From Mariniflexile sp. AS56 (GTDB lineage Bacteria > Bacteroidota > Bacteroidia > Flavobacteriales > Flavobacteriaceae): a stretch of DNA of 64,000 nucleotides. A model generated the notes under the pieces. The model worked only from the letters and a program-made list of their open reading frames with translations. It searched no databases and was not told the DNA's origin. Shown piece after piece: positions 9,229-18,302 of this stretch. The stretch covers positions 496,001-560,000 of the forward strand of contig NZ_JAUPED010000001.1 of the NCBI RefSeq assembly GCF_030552475.1, given 5' to 3'. The position numbers and the translations under genes were made by a program. Numbering within the stretch: the first letter of the stretch is position 1; each line of letters starts with the position of its first letter.

Positions 9229-10551
9229 TTAAAGAGTGACTAATTCAAATAAATAATCGTTTAGTTTTTGTAGCGTATTAATTTTGTTTTTGGTATCAAC
9301 CAAAAGTGAAATATTGTTATTACTTCCTCCATAGGAAATCATTCTAATTTTTACATCCTGCAATATTTGAAACAACTTATGTGTTTCTTGATGATTTACT
9401 ACAGAGTGCCCCACCAAGCAAATAATACTTTGGTTTTTATCAACTTCAGTTGTAGAGAATTTATCTAACTCAGCTAAAATTTTATCTAAGTTTTTATCGT
9501 CATCAATAGTTAAGGATACCGCAACTTCCGATGTGGTAATCATATCAATAGACGTTTCGTAGGTTTCAAAAATTTCAAACACCTTTCTTAAAAAGCCATG
9601 TGCTTGTAACATTCTGCCAGATTTTATCTTTATAGCAGTAATACCATCTTTAGCAGCCATCGCTTTTACACCACTTTCAGAATGGTCGTCGTTTATTAAG
9701 GTACCATACGCTTCTGGATTCATCGTGTTTTTTAAACGAACCGGAATGTTAAGCGATCGAACTGGAGTTACAGTTTGTGGGTGTAGTATTTTCGCTCCGA
9801 AATAAGCTAATTCTGCAGCCTCATCAAACGATAAGTTTGAAATAGGTCTTGTATTATCAACATATCTAGGATCGTTGTTATGCATCCCATCAATATCTGT
9901 CCAAATTTGAACTTCTTCAGCATTTATAGCAGCACCAATAATAGTTGCTGTATAATCACTTCCTCCACGTTGAAGGTTAGAAATAACACCTTGATCATCC
10001 AAACAAATAAAACCTTGTGTGATATAAATTTGTGAATCTTCAACCTTATTATAGGTTGTTTTAAAATGTTCTTTTATATAATTTAAATCAGGATCTTTAG
10101 AAGCATCAATACGCATAAAATCCAATGCAGGTAATAATACAGAACTAACACCTTCTTGATTTAAATAACCATTCACCATATAGGTTGAAAGCAATTCGCC
10201 TTGTGCTACTATTTTATTTTCTAACTCAATTGAGTACGGCTTATCGGTACATTCTACTAATAAATTAAAAATACTAGACACGTATGTTTTCACATCTTTA
10301 TTTAAAGACACATCAGAAAGCAAACTATCTATAACATTAAAATAAGTTTCATGAAGTACATTAATAATATCAATAGCTTCATTCGCCTCATTATCTGCAA
10401 TATGTTTAGATATCGCAACTAATTGATTCGTTGTTCCAGACATAGCCGATAAAACAACCACCTTCTTTTCGCCATCGTTAATAAGATTTTTAACGTTAGA
10501 GATATTCTCAACAGAGCCTACAGAAGTGCCACCAAATTTTAATACTTTCAT
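9229..10551 (-). CDS. lysC: Aspartate kinase (monofunctional, with C-terminal ACT region)
   Basis: A 440-residue enzyme phosphorylating aspartate, the first step to lysine/diaminopimelate, threonine and methionine. The N-terminal kinase motif KFGGTSVGS is at residues 5-13, NLQRGGSDYTA binds substrate, and WTDIDGMHNNDPR is the nucleotide-site motif. Two ACT-type segments cover about residues 300-440, the usual feedback-regulation module. There is no homoserine dehydrogenase domain, so it is not the fused ThrA type. The symbol follows common use for monofunctional aspartokinases; which end product controls it cannot be told from sequence. It is divergent from a gene encoding a stand-alone ACT-like protein. 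Confidence 0.92.
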   Translation of the reverse strand: MKVLKFGGTSVGSVENISNVKNLINDGEKKVVVLSAMSGTTNQLVAISKHIADNEANEAIDIINVLHETYFNVIDSLLSDVSLNKDVKTYVSSIFNLLVECTDKPYSIELENKIVAQGELLSTYMVNGYLNQEGVSSVLLPALDFMRIDASKDPDLNYIKEHFKTTYNKVEDSQIYITQGFICLDDQGVISNLQRGGSDYTATIIGAAINAEEVQIWTDIDGMHNNDPRYVDNTRPISNLSFDEAAELAYFGAKILHPQTVTPVRSLNIPVRLKNTMNPEAYGTLINDDHSESGVKAMAAKDGITAIKIKSGRMLQAHGFLRKVFEIFETYETSIDMITTSEVAVSLTIDDDKNLDKILAELDKFSTTEVDKNQSIICLVGHSVVNHQETHKLFQILQDVKIRMISYGGSNNNISLLVDTKNKINTLQKLNDYLFELVTL

Positions 10552-10656
10552 ACTTTTATTAGCTTAATCTTTTACCTAATTGGTTCATTTTCATTAATTG
10601 AAAGTGCTAAATTATAACTCCTTAGCTTAAAAAAGATATTTATTAAAAAATATGTT

Positions 10657-10664
10657 TATTTTTG
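10657..10664 (+). promoter_or_regulatory. Candidate -7 box (TATTTTTG) of the ACT-protein gene
   Basis: TATTTTTG fits TAnnTTTG and predicts a start near 10671, leaving a leader of about 90 bases before the ATG at 10763. No clear -33 element was found. Confidence 0.4.
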
Positions 10665-10762
10665 CACATATTGTTAAATAATTAACACGCTATGTAACGT
10701 CTTACATTTTATTTCATGTAAAACGCACAAATTATTAACCAGCACCTAAAACTAGGCACACT

Positions 10763-11419
10763 ATGAAAACTGTATCAAACTGTGTAGAAGACATTCTAAT
10801 TACCCAACCTTATTTAGAAGAAGCACTTTCTAGAAACATTATAAATTTTAGCGCTTTAGCCATAGAACTTACAGAGCCTATAAGTAAAATGCTGAAAAAG
10901 GATGTAAAACCAGGCGCTATTATGATGGCTTTAAGGCGCTACAATCCGCCACCAGCCCTATCAAATTCTGTGAAGATGAAAAAATTCATGCAGAATTTAG
11001 GAGATATCACGGTACGCTCTAATTTAACAGATTTTACTATAAAAAATTCAGAAACGATTATTGATAACCATGCTAAAATATTAGACCGTATCAATCAAGA
11101 ATCCAAATTATTTTACACCTTTACTAGAGGTATTCATGAAAGCAACCTCATTATTTCAAGTAGTTTAAACGAATTTATTGTTGAAAACCTAAAAAACGAA
11201 ACCTTTATAGCAACTCAAGACGGCTTATCAGCCATTAGCATAAACCTACCTCAAGACAACTCGAAAATTGCAGGTTTATACTACCAATTTTTTAAGCGCT
11301 TAGCTTGGGAAGGCATCGTACTTTATGAAGTTATTTCAACCACCAACGAATTCACTATTTTGGTTGAAGACGAATTTGTAGACAAAGCCTTCACAGCTAT
11401 AAAAAAGGTAAAAGCCTAA
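10763..11419 (+). CDS. Small protein with C-terminal ACT-like domain, divergent from aspartate kinase
   Basis: A 218-residue soluble protein without signal peptide. The N-terminal ~85 residues look helical (EDILITQPYLEEALSRNIIN, then KPGAIMMALRRY), and the C-terminal ~75 residues (ATQDGLSAISINLP ... GLYYQFFKRLAWEGIVLYEV ... EFTILVEDEFVDKAFTAIKK) have the beta-alpha-beta-beta-alpha-beta pattern of an ACT domain. The latter is strikingly like the ACT units of aspartate kinases. It has no kinase domain. Its position head-to-head with lysC suggests a regulatory role in that pathway, perhaps amino-acid sensing, but this is inference. The downstream hydrolase gene begins 10 bases later, so the two are probably co-transcribed. 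Confidence 0.75.
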   Translation: MKTVSNCVEDILITQPYLEEALSRNIINFSALAIELTEPISKMLKKDVKPGAIMMALRRYNPPPALSNSVKMKKFMQNLGDITVRSNLTDFTIKNSETIIDNHAKILDRINQESKLFYTFTRGIHESNLIISSSLNEFIVENLKNETFIATQDGLSAISINLPQDNSKIAGLYYQFFKRLAWEGIVLYEVISTTNEFTILVEDEFVDKAFTAIKKVKA

Positions 11420-11429
11420 ACTATATAAT

Positions 11430-12209
11430 ATGATAGTAGCACACAAAGGCATCAACCTTTACTATACAGATAACGGCGTAGGCAACGCCGTAGTTTTTCT
11501 TCACGGCTTTTTGGAAAACTTAACCATGTGGGATGCATTTATTCCAAAACTATCAAAAAAAAACAGAGTTATTTGTATTGATTTACTTGGGCACGGCAAC
11601 ACCGAATGCCTTGGATACATACACACCATGGAACTTATGGCAGACGCCGTTGAAACGGTACTTAACCATTTAAACATTACACAAGCAACTCTAATTGGCC
11701 ATTCTATGGGTGGTTATGTGGCGCTCGCTTTCGCGGAAAAAAACCCAGAAACCCTAAAAGGATTATGCCTGATGAATTCTACCGCACTGCCCGACACTCC
11801 CGAAAAAAAACAAAACAGAGATCGGGCTATTGCCGCAGTAAAGCAGAATTACAAAACATTTATTAGAATTGCGGTTAACAACCTATTCCGTCCAAAAAAC
11901 AGAATCACTTTTTCAAACGAGATCAAAGAAGTCATCAACGAAGCACTAAAAACACCTTTACAAGGTATTATCGCCGCTTTAGAAGGTATGAAAATTAGAG
12001 AAAACAGAGAACATATCCTTAAAACACCAAATCTCAACAAGATGATGATTATCAGCATCAAAGATCCTGTTTTAGACTACAAAACATTATTAAAACAAAC
12101 AGAGAACACCAACATAAAAAGTATCCAATTTCCTGATGGACACATGAGCCATATCGAAAATAAGAACATTTTTCTTACAAGCATAATGCATTTCATCGAA
12201 AATAAATAG
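11430..12209 (+). CDS. Alpha/beta-fold hydrolase
   Basis: A 259-residue cytoplasmic alpha/beta hydrolase. VVFLHGFLEN (about 21-30) is the oxyanion HG motif and LIGHSMGGYVAL holds the nucleophile Ser92 in GHSMGG. SIKDPVLDY carries a candidate acid, and GHMSHIEN near the C-terminus holds the catalytic His. No signal peptide or membrane segment is present. It follows the ACT-protein gene by 10 bases and probably shares its transcript. The substrate (ester, thioester or other) cannot be read from the sequence. Confidence 0.88.
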   Translation: MIVAHKGINLYYTDNGVGNAVVFLHGFLENLTMWDAFIPKLSKKNRVICIDLLGHGNTECLGYIHTMELMADAVETVLNHLNITQATLIGHSMGGYVALAFAEKNPETLKGLCLMNSTALPDTPEKKQNRDRAIAAVKQNYKTFIRIAVNNLFRPKNRITFSNEIKEVINEALKTPLQGIIAALEGMKIRENREHILKTPNLNKMMIISIKDPVLDYKTLLKQTENTNIKSIQFPDGHMSHIENKNIFLTSIMHFIENK

Positions 12210-12266
12210 CTTTTCAACGATTTATTTGTTTTTTTCATTATCTTTAGTTTCCAAACAACTGTAAAA

Positions 12267-12533
12267 ATGAAAAAAAACACAACCAAATCGGCTTTCATAC
12301 CAAAGGTTTTCTGTAACATTTTTGGTCATGACTTTAAAGTAACTAAAAAAGTCACCTACTACGTAAAAGAGTACACCTGCGTACATTGCAAAAAGCAATT
12401 AACAACAAACAGCAACGGCAGCCTTATAGAGTTAACACCTAAGTTTAAGGAGATTAACGCCATTTTAGAAAGAATTCACAACACAAGAATAGAGCGATTA
12501 AAGGATAAAAGTCTCGTTTCATCGATTTACTAG
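12267..12533 (+). CDS. Small CxxC protein, copy 1 of a tandem pair
   Basis: An 88-residue protein of unknown function. The core FGHDFKVTKKVTYYVKEYTC, continuing VHCKKQLTTN, combines one CxxC with a preceding Gly-His, giving a possible zinc knuckle. It is followed by LTPKFKEINAILERIHN, a likely amphipathic helix. The same layout recurs in the next gene at 12605, so the two arose by duplication; conservation of C, C, H and the helix supports real coding. It has no signal peptide or membrane segment and no family I can name. Confidence 0.65.
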   Translation: MKKNTTKSAFIPKVFCNIFGHDFKVTKKVTYYVKEYTCVHCKKQLTTNSNGSLIELTPKFKEINAILERIHNTRIERLKDKSLVSSIY

Positions 12534-12604
12534 AAAGTTAACAATAAATATTGATTGTTTTTTATAGTTTAATAGTCTCTAATGTAGCTAATTAAAATAT
12601 TTAA

Positions 12605-12853
12605 ATGAAAAACATTCAGTGTCTGGTATTCGGGCATGGTTTCAAAGTAACTCGAAATGTTACCTATCATGTTAAAGAATACGCGTGTAAAACATGCAAC
12701 AAACAACTCACCACAAACGGCAGCGGCCACCTCACCGAATTAACGCCCAAATTCAAAGAAATAAACGATGTTTTAGAACGAATTCACAATAAGCGCATGT
12801 CTAAAACCAAGCGACAAAAAGTTAAAAGCGACTTACTCGTATTTAGTCATTAA
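12605..12853 (+). CDS. Small CxxC protein, copy 2 of a tandem pair
   Basis: An 82-residue paralogue of the preceding gene. The shared core reads FGHGFKVTRNVTYHVKEYAC, KTCNKQLTTN and LTPKFKEINDVLERIHNKRM, while the two ends differ: this copy has a short N-terminus and a lysine/arginine-rich tail (KTKRQKVKSD). The DNA of the two copies has diverged substantially while the protein core is kept, which argues for selection. The last 11 bases overlap the 3' end of the convergent thiL gene. Function unknown; a zinc- or nucleic-acid-binding role is a guess from the CxxC and basic tail. Confidence 0.65.
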   Translation: MKNIQCLVFGHGFKVTRNVTYHVKEYACKTCNKQLTTNGSGHLTELTPKFKEINDVLERIHNKRMSKTKRQKVKSDLLVFSH

Positions 12854-13883
12854 AATTTTTCCAGCCTTGTGCCTTAATAGGTATTCTAGAATCACCTCTA
12901 GTCACTAAATGCATGCCTTCACTAGCTTCTTTCATATAACCAATAACACTAAAATTTGGATTGGCTTGTATTTTAGGAAAATCGGCTTGCGACACGGTAA
13001 ATAATAATTCATAATCTTCACCTCCGTTTAAAGCAACGGTTGTACTATCAATATCGAATTCCTCGCAAGTTGAAATTACTTGAGGATCTAAAGGAATTTT
13101 ATCTTCATATAAATCGCAACCTACATTACTTTGCTTGCATAAATGCATAATTTCAGAGGATAAACCATCACTAACATCAATCATCGAAGTCGGTTTTACA
13201 TCTAAATCTTTCAATAATTTAATAATGTCTTTACGTGCTTCTGGCTTCAATTGACGTTCAATAATATACGTGTAAGGATCTAAATCCGGTTGATTATTTG
13301 GGTTTACTTTATACACTTCTTTTTCACGCTCCAACACCTGTAAACCCATGAAAGCACCACCTAAATCGCCTGTAACAACCAGTAAATCTTTAGGGTTTGC
13401 ACCACTTCTATAAACTTCTTCTTCCACTTCACCAATAGCCGTAACCGAAATTAAAAGACCCGTATTAGACGATGTTGTATCACCACCAATAACATCGATA
13501 TCATAAATTTTAGCAGCAGTTTCAATACCTGCGTATATATCTTCAAGCGCTTCCACAGGAAACCTATTCGATACGGCAATAGATACCGTAATTTGTGTTG
13601 CTTTAGCATTCATCGCATACACATCAGATAGATTTACAACAACCGCTTTATACCCCAAATGTTTTAAAGGCATATAGCTTAAATCGAAATGCACACCTTC
13701 AACCAACAAATCTGTAGTCACTACAATTTTTTTGTTTTCAAAACTCAAAACAGCGGCATCATCACCAATACCTTTAATGGTCGAACTGTGGCTAATCTCA
13801 AAATTCTTAGTTAAATGGTCTATTAATCCAAATTCACCAAATTCACTTAAAGGGGTACGTTGTTGATTTTTATCTTCTATCAT
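12843..13883 (-). CDS. thiL: Thiamine-monophosphate kinase
   Basis: A 346-residue ATP-dependent kinase making thiamine diphosphate from thiamine monophosphate. It belongs to the PurM/ThiL fold: GIGDDAAVL (about 42-50) and TTDLLVEGVHFDL are the N-terminal phosphate- and metal-binding motifs, followed by NLSDVYAMNAKA, DVIGGDTTSS and VTGDLGGAFMG. SMIDVSDGLSSE and LNGGEDYELLFTV mark the C-terminal half. Length is close to the family norm. It stands alone, convergent with the small CxxC gene (11-base overlap) and divergent from the suf operon. Confidence 0.95.
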   Translation of the reverse strand: MIEDKNQQRTPLSEFGEFGLIDHLTKNFEISHSSTIKGIGDDAAVLSFENKKIVVTTDLLVEGVHFDLSYMPLKHLGYKAVVVNLSDVYAMNAKATQITVSIAVSNRFPVEALEDIYAGIETAAKIYDIDVIGGDTTSSNTGLLISVTAIGEVEEEVYRSGANPKDLLVVTGDLGGAFMGLQVLEREKEVYKVNPNNQPDLDPYTYIIERQLKPEARKDIIKLLKDLDVKPTSMIDVSDGLSSEIMHLCKQSNVGCDLYEDKIPLDPQVISTCEEFDIDSTTVALNGGEDYELLFTVSQADFPKIQANPNFSVIGYMKEASEGMHLVTRGDSRIPIKAQGWKNFND

Positions 13884-14064
13884 GCTGCAAAAATAAGAAG
13901 CTTATTTTTATAAACGAATACACTTTGAATAATAAAAATTCAAATTTGTTACCATAAAACTAAAAATCTACAACAAACCTGTTGTTTTTTAATCAATAAG
14001 AAAAACCTATAAAACTATATGCTAATATAATGTTAGGTTACATGGTAATACGTGACTTATATTG

Positions 14065-14072
14065 TATATTTG
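14065..14072 (+). promoter_or_regulatory. Candidate -7 box (TATATTTG) of the suf operon
   Basis: TATATTTG fits TAnnTTTG and lies 67 bases upstream of the A-type carrier ATG. No -33 TTG at the right spacing was found. Confidence 0.45.
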
Positions 14073-14139
14073 TACCCTATTTAGAAATCGTCTTAATAAA
14101 ACACATCTTTAAGGCGAATCTAGATCTAATTAAAAAAAT

Positions 14140-14469
14140 ATGATAAAAGTTTCTGAAACAGCTAAGAAAAAAGTTATCGAACTTATGCAAGACGAAGGCT
14201 TTAACCCTACTGTAGATTTTGTACGTGTAGGCGTTAAAAGCGGCGGTTGTTCTGGCTTATCTTACGATTTGAAGTTTGATAAAGAAAATCAAGAAGATGA
14301 TAAAGTTTTTGTAGACAATGATGTTAAAATTATTGTAGACAAAAAAAGCTTTCTATACTTGATAGGAACGACTTTAGAATATTCTGGAGGATTAAATGGA
14401 ACCGGATTTGTATTTAATAACCCAAATGCAAATCGCACATGCGGTTGCGGCGAATCCTTTTCGCTTTAA
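14140..14469 (+). CDS. A-type iron-sulfur cluster carrier (IscA/SufA/ErpA family)
   Basis: A 109-residue carrier that receives Fe-S clusters from the SUF scaffold and delivers them to target proteins. The three conserved cysteines are visible: GGCSGLSYDL in the middle and CGCGESF at the C-terminus. Length is typical. It is the first gene of a run with sufB (51-base gap), sufC and sufD, so it is the SUF-linked carrier. A symbol such as sufA would be reasonable, but IscA, SufA and ErpA cannot be separated by motif alone. Confidence 0.93.
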   Translation: MIKVSETAKKKVIELMQDEGFNPTVDFVRVGVKSGGCSGLSYDLKFDKENQEDDKVFVDNDVKIIVDKKSFLYLIGTTLEYSGGLNGTGFVFNNPNANRTCGCGESFSL

Positions 14470-14520
14470 ACCCATCCCAACCTTCCAAAAGCGAAGGAGT
14501 TTACAACTAGTAAAAAAAAT

Positions 14521-15972
14521 ATGAGTAATAAATATACAGAGGACGATTTAAGAGAAGAGCTTAAAACCAAAGAATATGAATACGGATTTTATACTGATAT
14601 AGCTTCCGATACATTTCCTATTGGTTTAAACGAAGACATTGTTCGTGCAATTTCTCTTAAAAAAGAAGAACCAGAATGGATGACCGAATGGCGCTTAGAA
14701 GCTTTTCGTGCTTGGGAAAAAATGATTGAACCAGAATGGGCAAATGTGCATTATGCAAAACCAGATTTTCAAGCTATTTCATACTATTCGGCACCAAACA
14801 GTAAGCCTAAATATGATAGTTTAGATGAAGTAGACCCTGAGTTATTAGCAACATTTGCTAAACTTGGAATTTCTATTGATGAACAAAAAAAACTATCTAA
14901 TGTTGCCATGGATGTGGTTGTTGATTCCGTTTCGGTAGCAACAACATTCAAGAAAACTTTAGGTGAAAAAGGTATTATATTTTGTTCTATTTCTGAAGCA
15001 TTGCGCGAGCATCCAGAATTAGTGAGAAAATATATTGGTACCGTAGTGCCACAAAAAGATAATTTCTATGCCGCTTTAAACTCCGCAGTTTTTAGTGACG
15101 GTAGTTTTTGTTACATTCCTAAAGGCGTTCGTTGCCCAATGGAATTATCAACTTACTTTAGAATTAATCAAGCAGGAACTGGTCAATTTGAAAGAACATT
15201 GGTTATTGCAGATGAAGGTAGTTACGTTTCTTATTTAGAAGGTTGTACCGCACCAAGTCGTGACGAAAACCAATTACACGCAGCCGTTGTAGAGCTTATT
15301 GCTATGGACGATGCTGAAATAAAATATTCAACCGTACAAAACTGGTACCCAGGAAATGCTGAAGGTAAAGGTGGCGTTTTCAATTTTGTAACCAAACGTG
15401 GTTTATGCGAAAAGAATGCTAAAATTTCTTGGACGCAAGTAGAAACTGGAAGTGCTGTTACTTGGAAATACCCATCATGTGTATTGAAAGGAGATAATTC
15501 GGTTGGTGAATTTTACTCAATCGCTGTTACTAACAATTACCAACAAGCAGATACTGGAACAAAAATGATTCATTTGGGTAAAAACACCAAATCGACCATT
15601 ATTTCAAAAGGTATTTCAGCAGGAAAATCTCAAAACAGTTACCGCGGACTGGTTAAAATTAGCCCGAATGCAGATAACGCCCGTAACTTTTCGCAATGCG
15701 ATAGTTTACTAATGGGTAACGAGTGTGGCGCACATACCTTTCCATACATTGAAGTGAAAAACAAAACAGCAAAAATAGAGCACGAAGCAACCACTAGTAA
15801 AATTGGTGAAGACCAAATTTTCTATTGCAACCAACGTGGTATCGATACTGAAAAAGCCATTGCACTTATTGTAAATGGTTTTAGTAAAGAAGTACTAAAT
15901 AAACTTCCTATGGAGTTTGCTGTTGAAGCTCAAAAACTACTAGAAATTAGTTTAGAAGGCTCGGTAGGATAA
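14521..15972 (+). CDS. sufB: Fe-S cluster assembly scaffold subunit SufB
   Basis: A 483-residue scaffold subunit of the SufBCD complex, where nascent Fe-S clusters are built. The family's beta-helix core is visible with [32 protein letters not shown], the later [20 protein letters not shown] and a helical C-terminal domain ([20 protein letters not shown]). Length is the bacterial standard. It lies between the A-type carrier and sufC (39-base gap) in the same operon. Confidence 0.97.
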   Translation: MSNKYTEDDLREELKTKEYEYGFYTDIASDTFPIGLNEDIVRAISLKKEEPEWMTEWRLEAFRAWEKMIEPEWANVHYAKPDFQAISYYSAPNSKPKYDSLDEVDPELLATFAKLGISIDEQKKLSNVAMDVVVDSVSVATTFKKTLGEKGIIFCSISEALREHPELVRKYIGTVVPQKDNFYAALNSAVFSDGSFCYIPKGVRCPMELSTYFRINQAGTGQFERTLVIADEGSYVSYLEGCTAPSRDENQLHAAVVELIAMDDAEIKYSTVQNWYPGNAEGKGGVFNFVTKRGLCEKNAKISWTQVETGSAVTWKYPSCVLKGDNSVGEFYSIAVTNNYQQADTGTKMIHLGKNTKSTIISKGISAGKSQNSYRGLVKISPNADNARNFSQCDSLLMGNECGAHTFPYIEVKNKTAKIEHEATTSKIGEDQIFYCNQRGIDTEKAIALIVNGFSKEVLNKLPMEFAVEAQKLLEISLEGSVG

Positions 15973-16011
15973 ATTATTTAAAAAGTATAAAATTAGAATC
16001 AAATTAACAAC

Positions 16012-16764
16012 ATGTTAAAAATTGAAAATTTACACGCAAGTGTTGAGGATAAAGCCATTTTAAGAGGCATAAATTTAGAAGTAAAAGCAGGAGAAGTTCA
16101 TGCAATCATGGGACCAAATGGTTCTGGAAAAAGCACATTAGCTTCAGTTATTGCTGGAAAAGAAGAGTACGAAGTAACTGAAGGAAGCATTTTCCTAAAT
16201 GATGAAGACATCGACGAATTAGCTGCTGAAGAGCGTGCACATAAAGGCATCTTTTTATCTTTTCAATACCCTATAGAAATCCCAGGCGTATCCGTTACAA
16301 ACTTCATAAAAACAGCTATCAACGCAAACCGTAAAGCTAAAGGCTTAGACGATATGCCTGCTAAAGACATGTTGAAGTTAATCCGTGAAAAATCTGAGTT
16401 ATTAGAAATTGATAGAAAATTTTTATCACGTTCTCTAAACGAAGGCTTTTCTGGTGGTGAAAAGAAACGTAACGAAATTTTCCAAATGGCGATGCTTGAG
16501 CCTAAATTAGCCATTCTAGATGAAACTGATTCTGGTTTGGATATCGATGCACTTCGTATTGTTGCTAATGGGGTTAATAAACTTAAAAGCAAAGACAACG
16601 CTGTTATTGTTATTACACACTACCAACGTTTGTTAGATTATATCGTTCCAGATTTTGTACACGTACTTTATAATGGTCGTATTGTAAAATCGGGTGGTAA
16701 AGAATTAGCGCACGAACTTGAAGAAAAAGGATACGACTGGATTAAAGAAGAAGTGAACGCATAA
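16012..16764 (+). CDS. sufC: Fe-S cluster assembly ATPase SufC
   Basis: A 250-residue ABC-type ATPase that dimerises with SufB and SufD to drive cluster assembly. Walker A GPNGSGKST (about 35-43), signature GFSGGEKKRNEI, Walker B LAILDETDSGLD and switch His in VIVITHYQR are all present. It has no membrane domain, as expected for SufC. It is third in the operon, and the 74-base gap to sufD contains an ACTGAAAACTG repeat tract. Confidence 0.97.
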   Translation: MLKIENLHASVEDKAILRGINLEVKAGEVHAIMGPNGSGKSTLASVIAGKEEYEVTEGSIFLNDEDIDELAAEERAHKGIFLSFQYPIEIPGVSVTNFIKTAINANRKAKGLDDMPAKDMLKLIREKSELLEIDRKFLSRSLNEGFSGGEKKRNEIFQMAMLEPKLAILDETDSGLDIDALRIVANGVNKLKSKDNAVIVITHYQRLLDYIVPDFVHVLYNGRIVKSGGKELAHELEEKGYDWIKEEVNA

Positions 16765-16801
16765 AAAAAAGTAAACAGTCACAGTAGCAGAATTCAGAAA
16801 C

Positions 16802-16834
16802 ACTGAAAACTGCGACTGAAAACTGAAAACTGAA
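16802..16834. repeat. Short direct repeats (ACTGAAAACTG) between sufC and sufD
   Basis: Two exact copies of ACTGAAAACTG (16802-16812 and 16815-16825) are followed directly by another GAAAACTG (16825-16832). They fill the end of the sufC-sufD gap and finish just before the sufD start. Confidence 0.7.
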
Positions 16835-16838
16835 CGAA

Positions 16839-18152
16839 ATGGATTTAAAAGAAAAATTAACAGCATCCTTTTTAGCATTCGAAAACCAAGTAGATACAGA
16901 TACCTACGTGCACGATGTTAGAAATGAAGCTATCAAAATATTTGAAGAAAAAGGCTTTCCTTCTAAAAAGGAAGAAGCTTGGAAATACACCTCTTTAAAT
17001 AGTGTTTTAAAGCAAGATTATAGCGTATTCCCTAAAAAGGAAAATGCGATAGAATATAGCGAAGTGAAAAAATATTTTATTCATGATATAGACACCTATA
17101 ATGTGGTATTTATAGATGGAAAATATTCTTCGCACCTATCTCAAACCACGCACGATGGTATAGATGTGTGCTTAATGTCTTCAGCCTTAACCAAACCAAA
17201 ATACCGTTTAGTTATTGAAAACTATTTTAATAAAGCAGCTACTAAAGATAGCTTACCTTCATTAAACACAGCGTTTTCAAATGAAGGTGCATACATTCAT
17301 ATCCCGAAAAACAAGTTAGTACAGAAGCCTATTCAAATCATTTACTTTTCAACAGGAAGTGAAGCGGCAACCATGTTACAACCACGTAACTTAGTTGTGG
17401 TAGACGAGAATTCGCATGTACAAATTATAGAGCGTCACCAAAGTTTAACCGATAATCCTGTTTTAACAAACAGTGTTACCGAAATTTTTACAAACAAACG
17501 CGCCATTGTCGACTATTACAAAATTCAAAACGACAACCAAAACGCGACGCTTATAGACAATACGTTTATAAAACAAAAGCAAGAAAGTGTTGCATCTGTG
17601 CACACGTTTTCTTTTGGCGGCAAGTTAGTTCGTAACAATTTGAACTTTTATCAATTAGGTGAACGTATCGAATCGATCTTAAAAGGGGTTACAATTATTG
17701 GCGATAAACAACATGTAGATCACAATACTTTAGTACACCACATCGAACCAAACTGCGAATCGCATCAAGACTACAAAGGTATTTTTGGAGAGAGTTCCAC
17801 TGGGGTTTTTAACGGAAAAATTATTGTTGAAAAATTAGCTCAAAAAACCAATGCGTTTCAAGCTAATAACAATATTTTAATAAGCGATAAAGCAACTATA
17901 AACACCAAACCGCAATTAGAAATTTTTGCTGATGATGTGAAATGTTCTCACGGTTGTACCATTGGACAGCTTGATGAAAGCGCGATGTTTTACATGCAAT
18001 CTCGTGGTATTCCAGAAAAAGAAGCCAAAGCACTTTTAATGTATGCCTTTAGTAATAACGTATTAAATTCGGTTAAAATTCCCGAAATTAAACAGCGCAT
18101 TACTAAAATTATCGCCAACAAATTAGGCGTTAATATCGGATTCGATTTATAA
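16839..18152 (+). CDS. sufD: Fe-S cluster assembly subunit SufD
   Basis: A 437-residue partner of SufB in the SufBC2D scaffold. The N-terminal helical part includes KKEEAWKYTSL, a common SufD motif. The middle is a beta-helix, and the C-terminal domain has DDVKCSHGCTIGQLDESAMF followed by YMQSRGIPEKEAKALL. These carry the conserved Cys/His residues of the SufB-SufD interface. It ends the sufBCD operon and is followed by a hairpin at 18164-18187. Confidence 0.95.
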   Translation: MDLKEKLTASFLAFENQVDTDTYVHDVRNEAIKIFEEKGFPSKKEEAWKYTSLNSVLKQDYSVFPKKENAIEYSEVKKYFIHDIDTYNVVFIDGKYSSHLSQTTHDGIDVCLMSSALTKPKYRLVIENYFNKAATKDSLPSLNTAFSNEGAYIHIPKNKLVQKPIQIIYFSTGSEAATMLQPRNLVVVDENSHVQIIERHQSLTDNPVLTNSVTEIFTNKRAIVDYYKIQNDNQNATLIDNTFIKQKQESVASVHTFSFGGKLVRNNLNFYQLGERIESILKGVTIIGDKQHVDHNTLVHHIEPNCESHQDYKGIFGESSTGVFNGKIIVEKLAQKTNAFQANNNILISDKATINTKPQLEIFADDVKCSHGCTIGQLDESAMFYMQSRGIPEKEAKALLMYAFSNNVLNSVKIPEIKQRITKIIANKLGVNIGFDL

Positions 18153-18163
18153 TATATATGGCC

Positions 18164-18187
18164 ATTCCCTCGAAAGAGGGAATTTCT
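18164..18187 (+). terminator. Hairpin after sufD, probable terminator or attenuator
   Basis: Perfect 8-bp arms ATTCCCTC / GAGGGAAT with a GAAA tetraloop, followed by TTTCTTTA. The T-run is interrupted, so partial readthrough into sufS is possible. Confidence 0.55.
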
Positions 18188-18216
18188 TTATATACACTTT
18201 AATAATATTTTTTTGA

Positions 18217-18290
18217 AGCTATTTCCCGCTATCCGCTATATCTTTTTTGCTTAAAAAAGAGCAAAAAAGGATGCCGCTTCTATCGGGGCT
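18217..18290. repeat. Palindromic REP-like dispersed element upstream of sufS
   Basis: Inner arms CTTTTTTGCT (18242-18251) and AGCAAAAAAG (18260-18269) are flanked by GC-richer imperfect arms CCCGCTATCCGC on the left and GCCGCTTCTATCGGGGC on the right. The base composition differs from the AT-rich surroundings. From memory, similar CCCGCTATCCGC ... CTATCGGGGCT elements recur in other Flavobacteriaceae intergenic regions. Only one copy is in this window. Confidence 0.6.
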
Positions 18291-18302
18291 AAACACAACC
18301 CT

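Noticed and set aside
16263-16598. 111-codon minus-strand open frame antisense to sufC
   Set aside because: Contained in sufC with its complete ABC motifs; no independent support.
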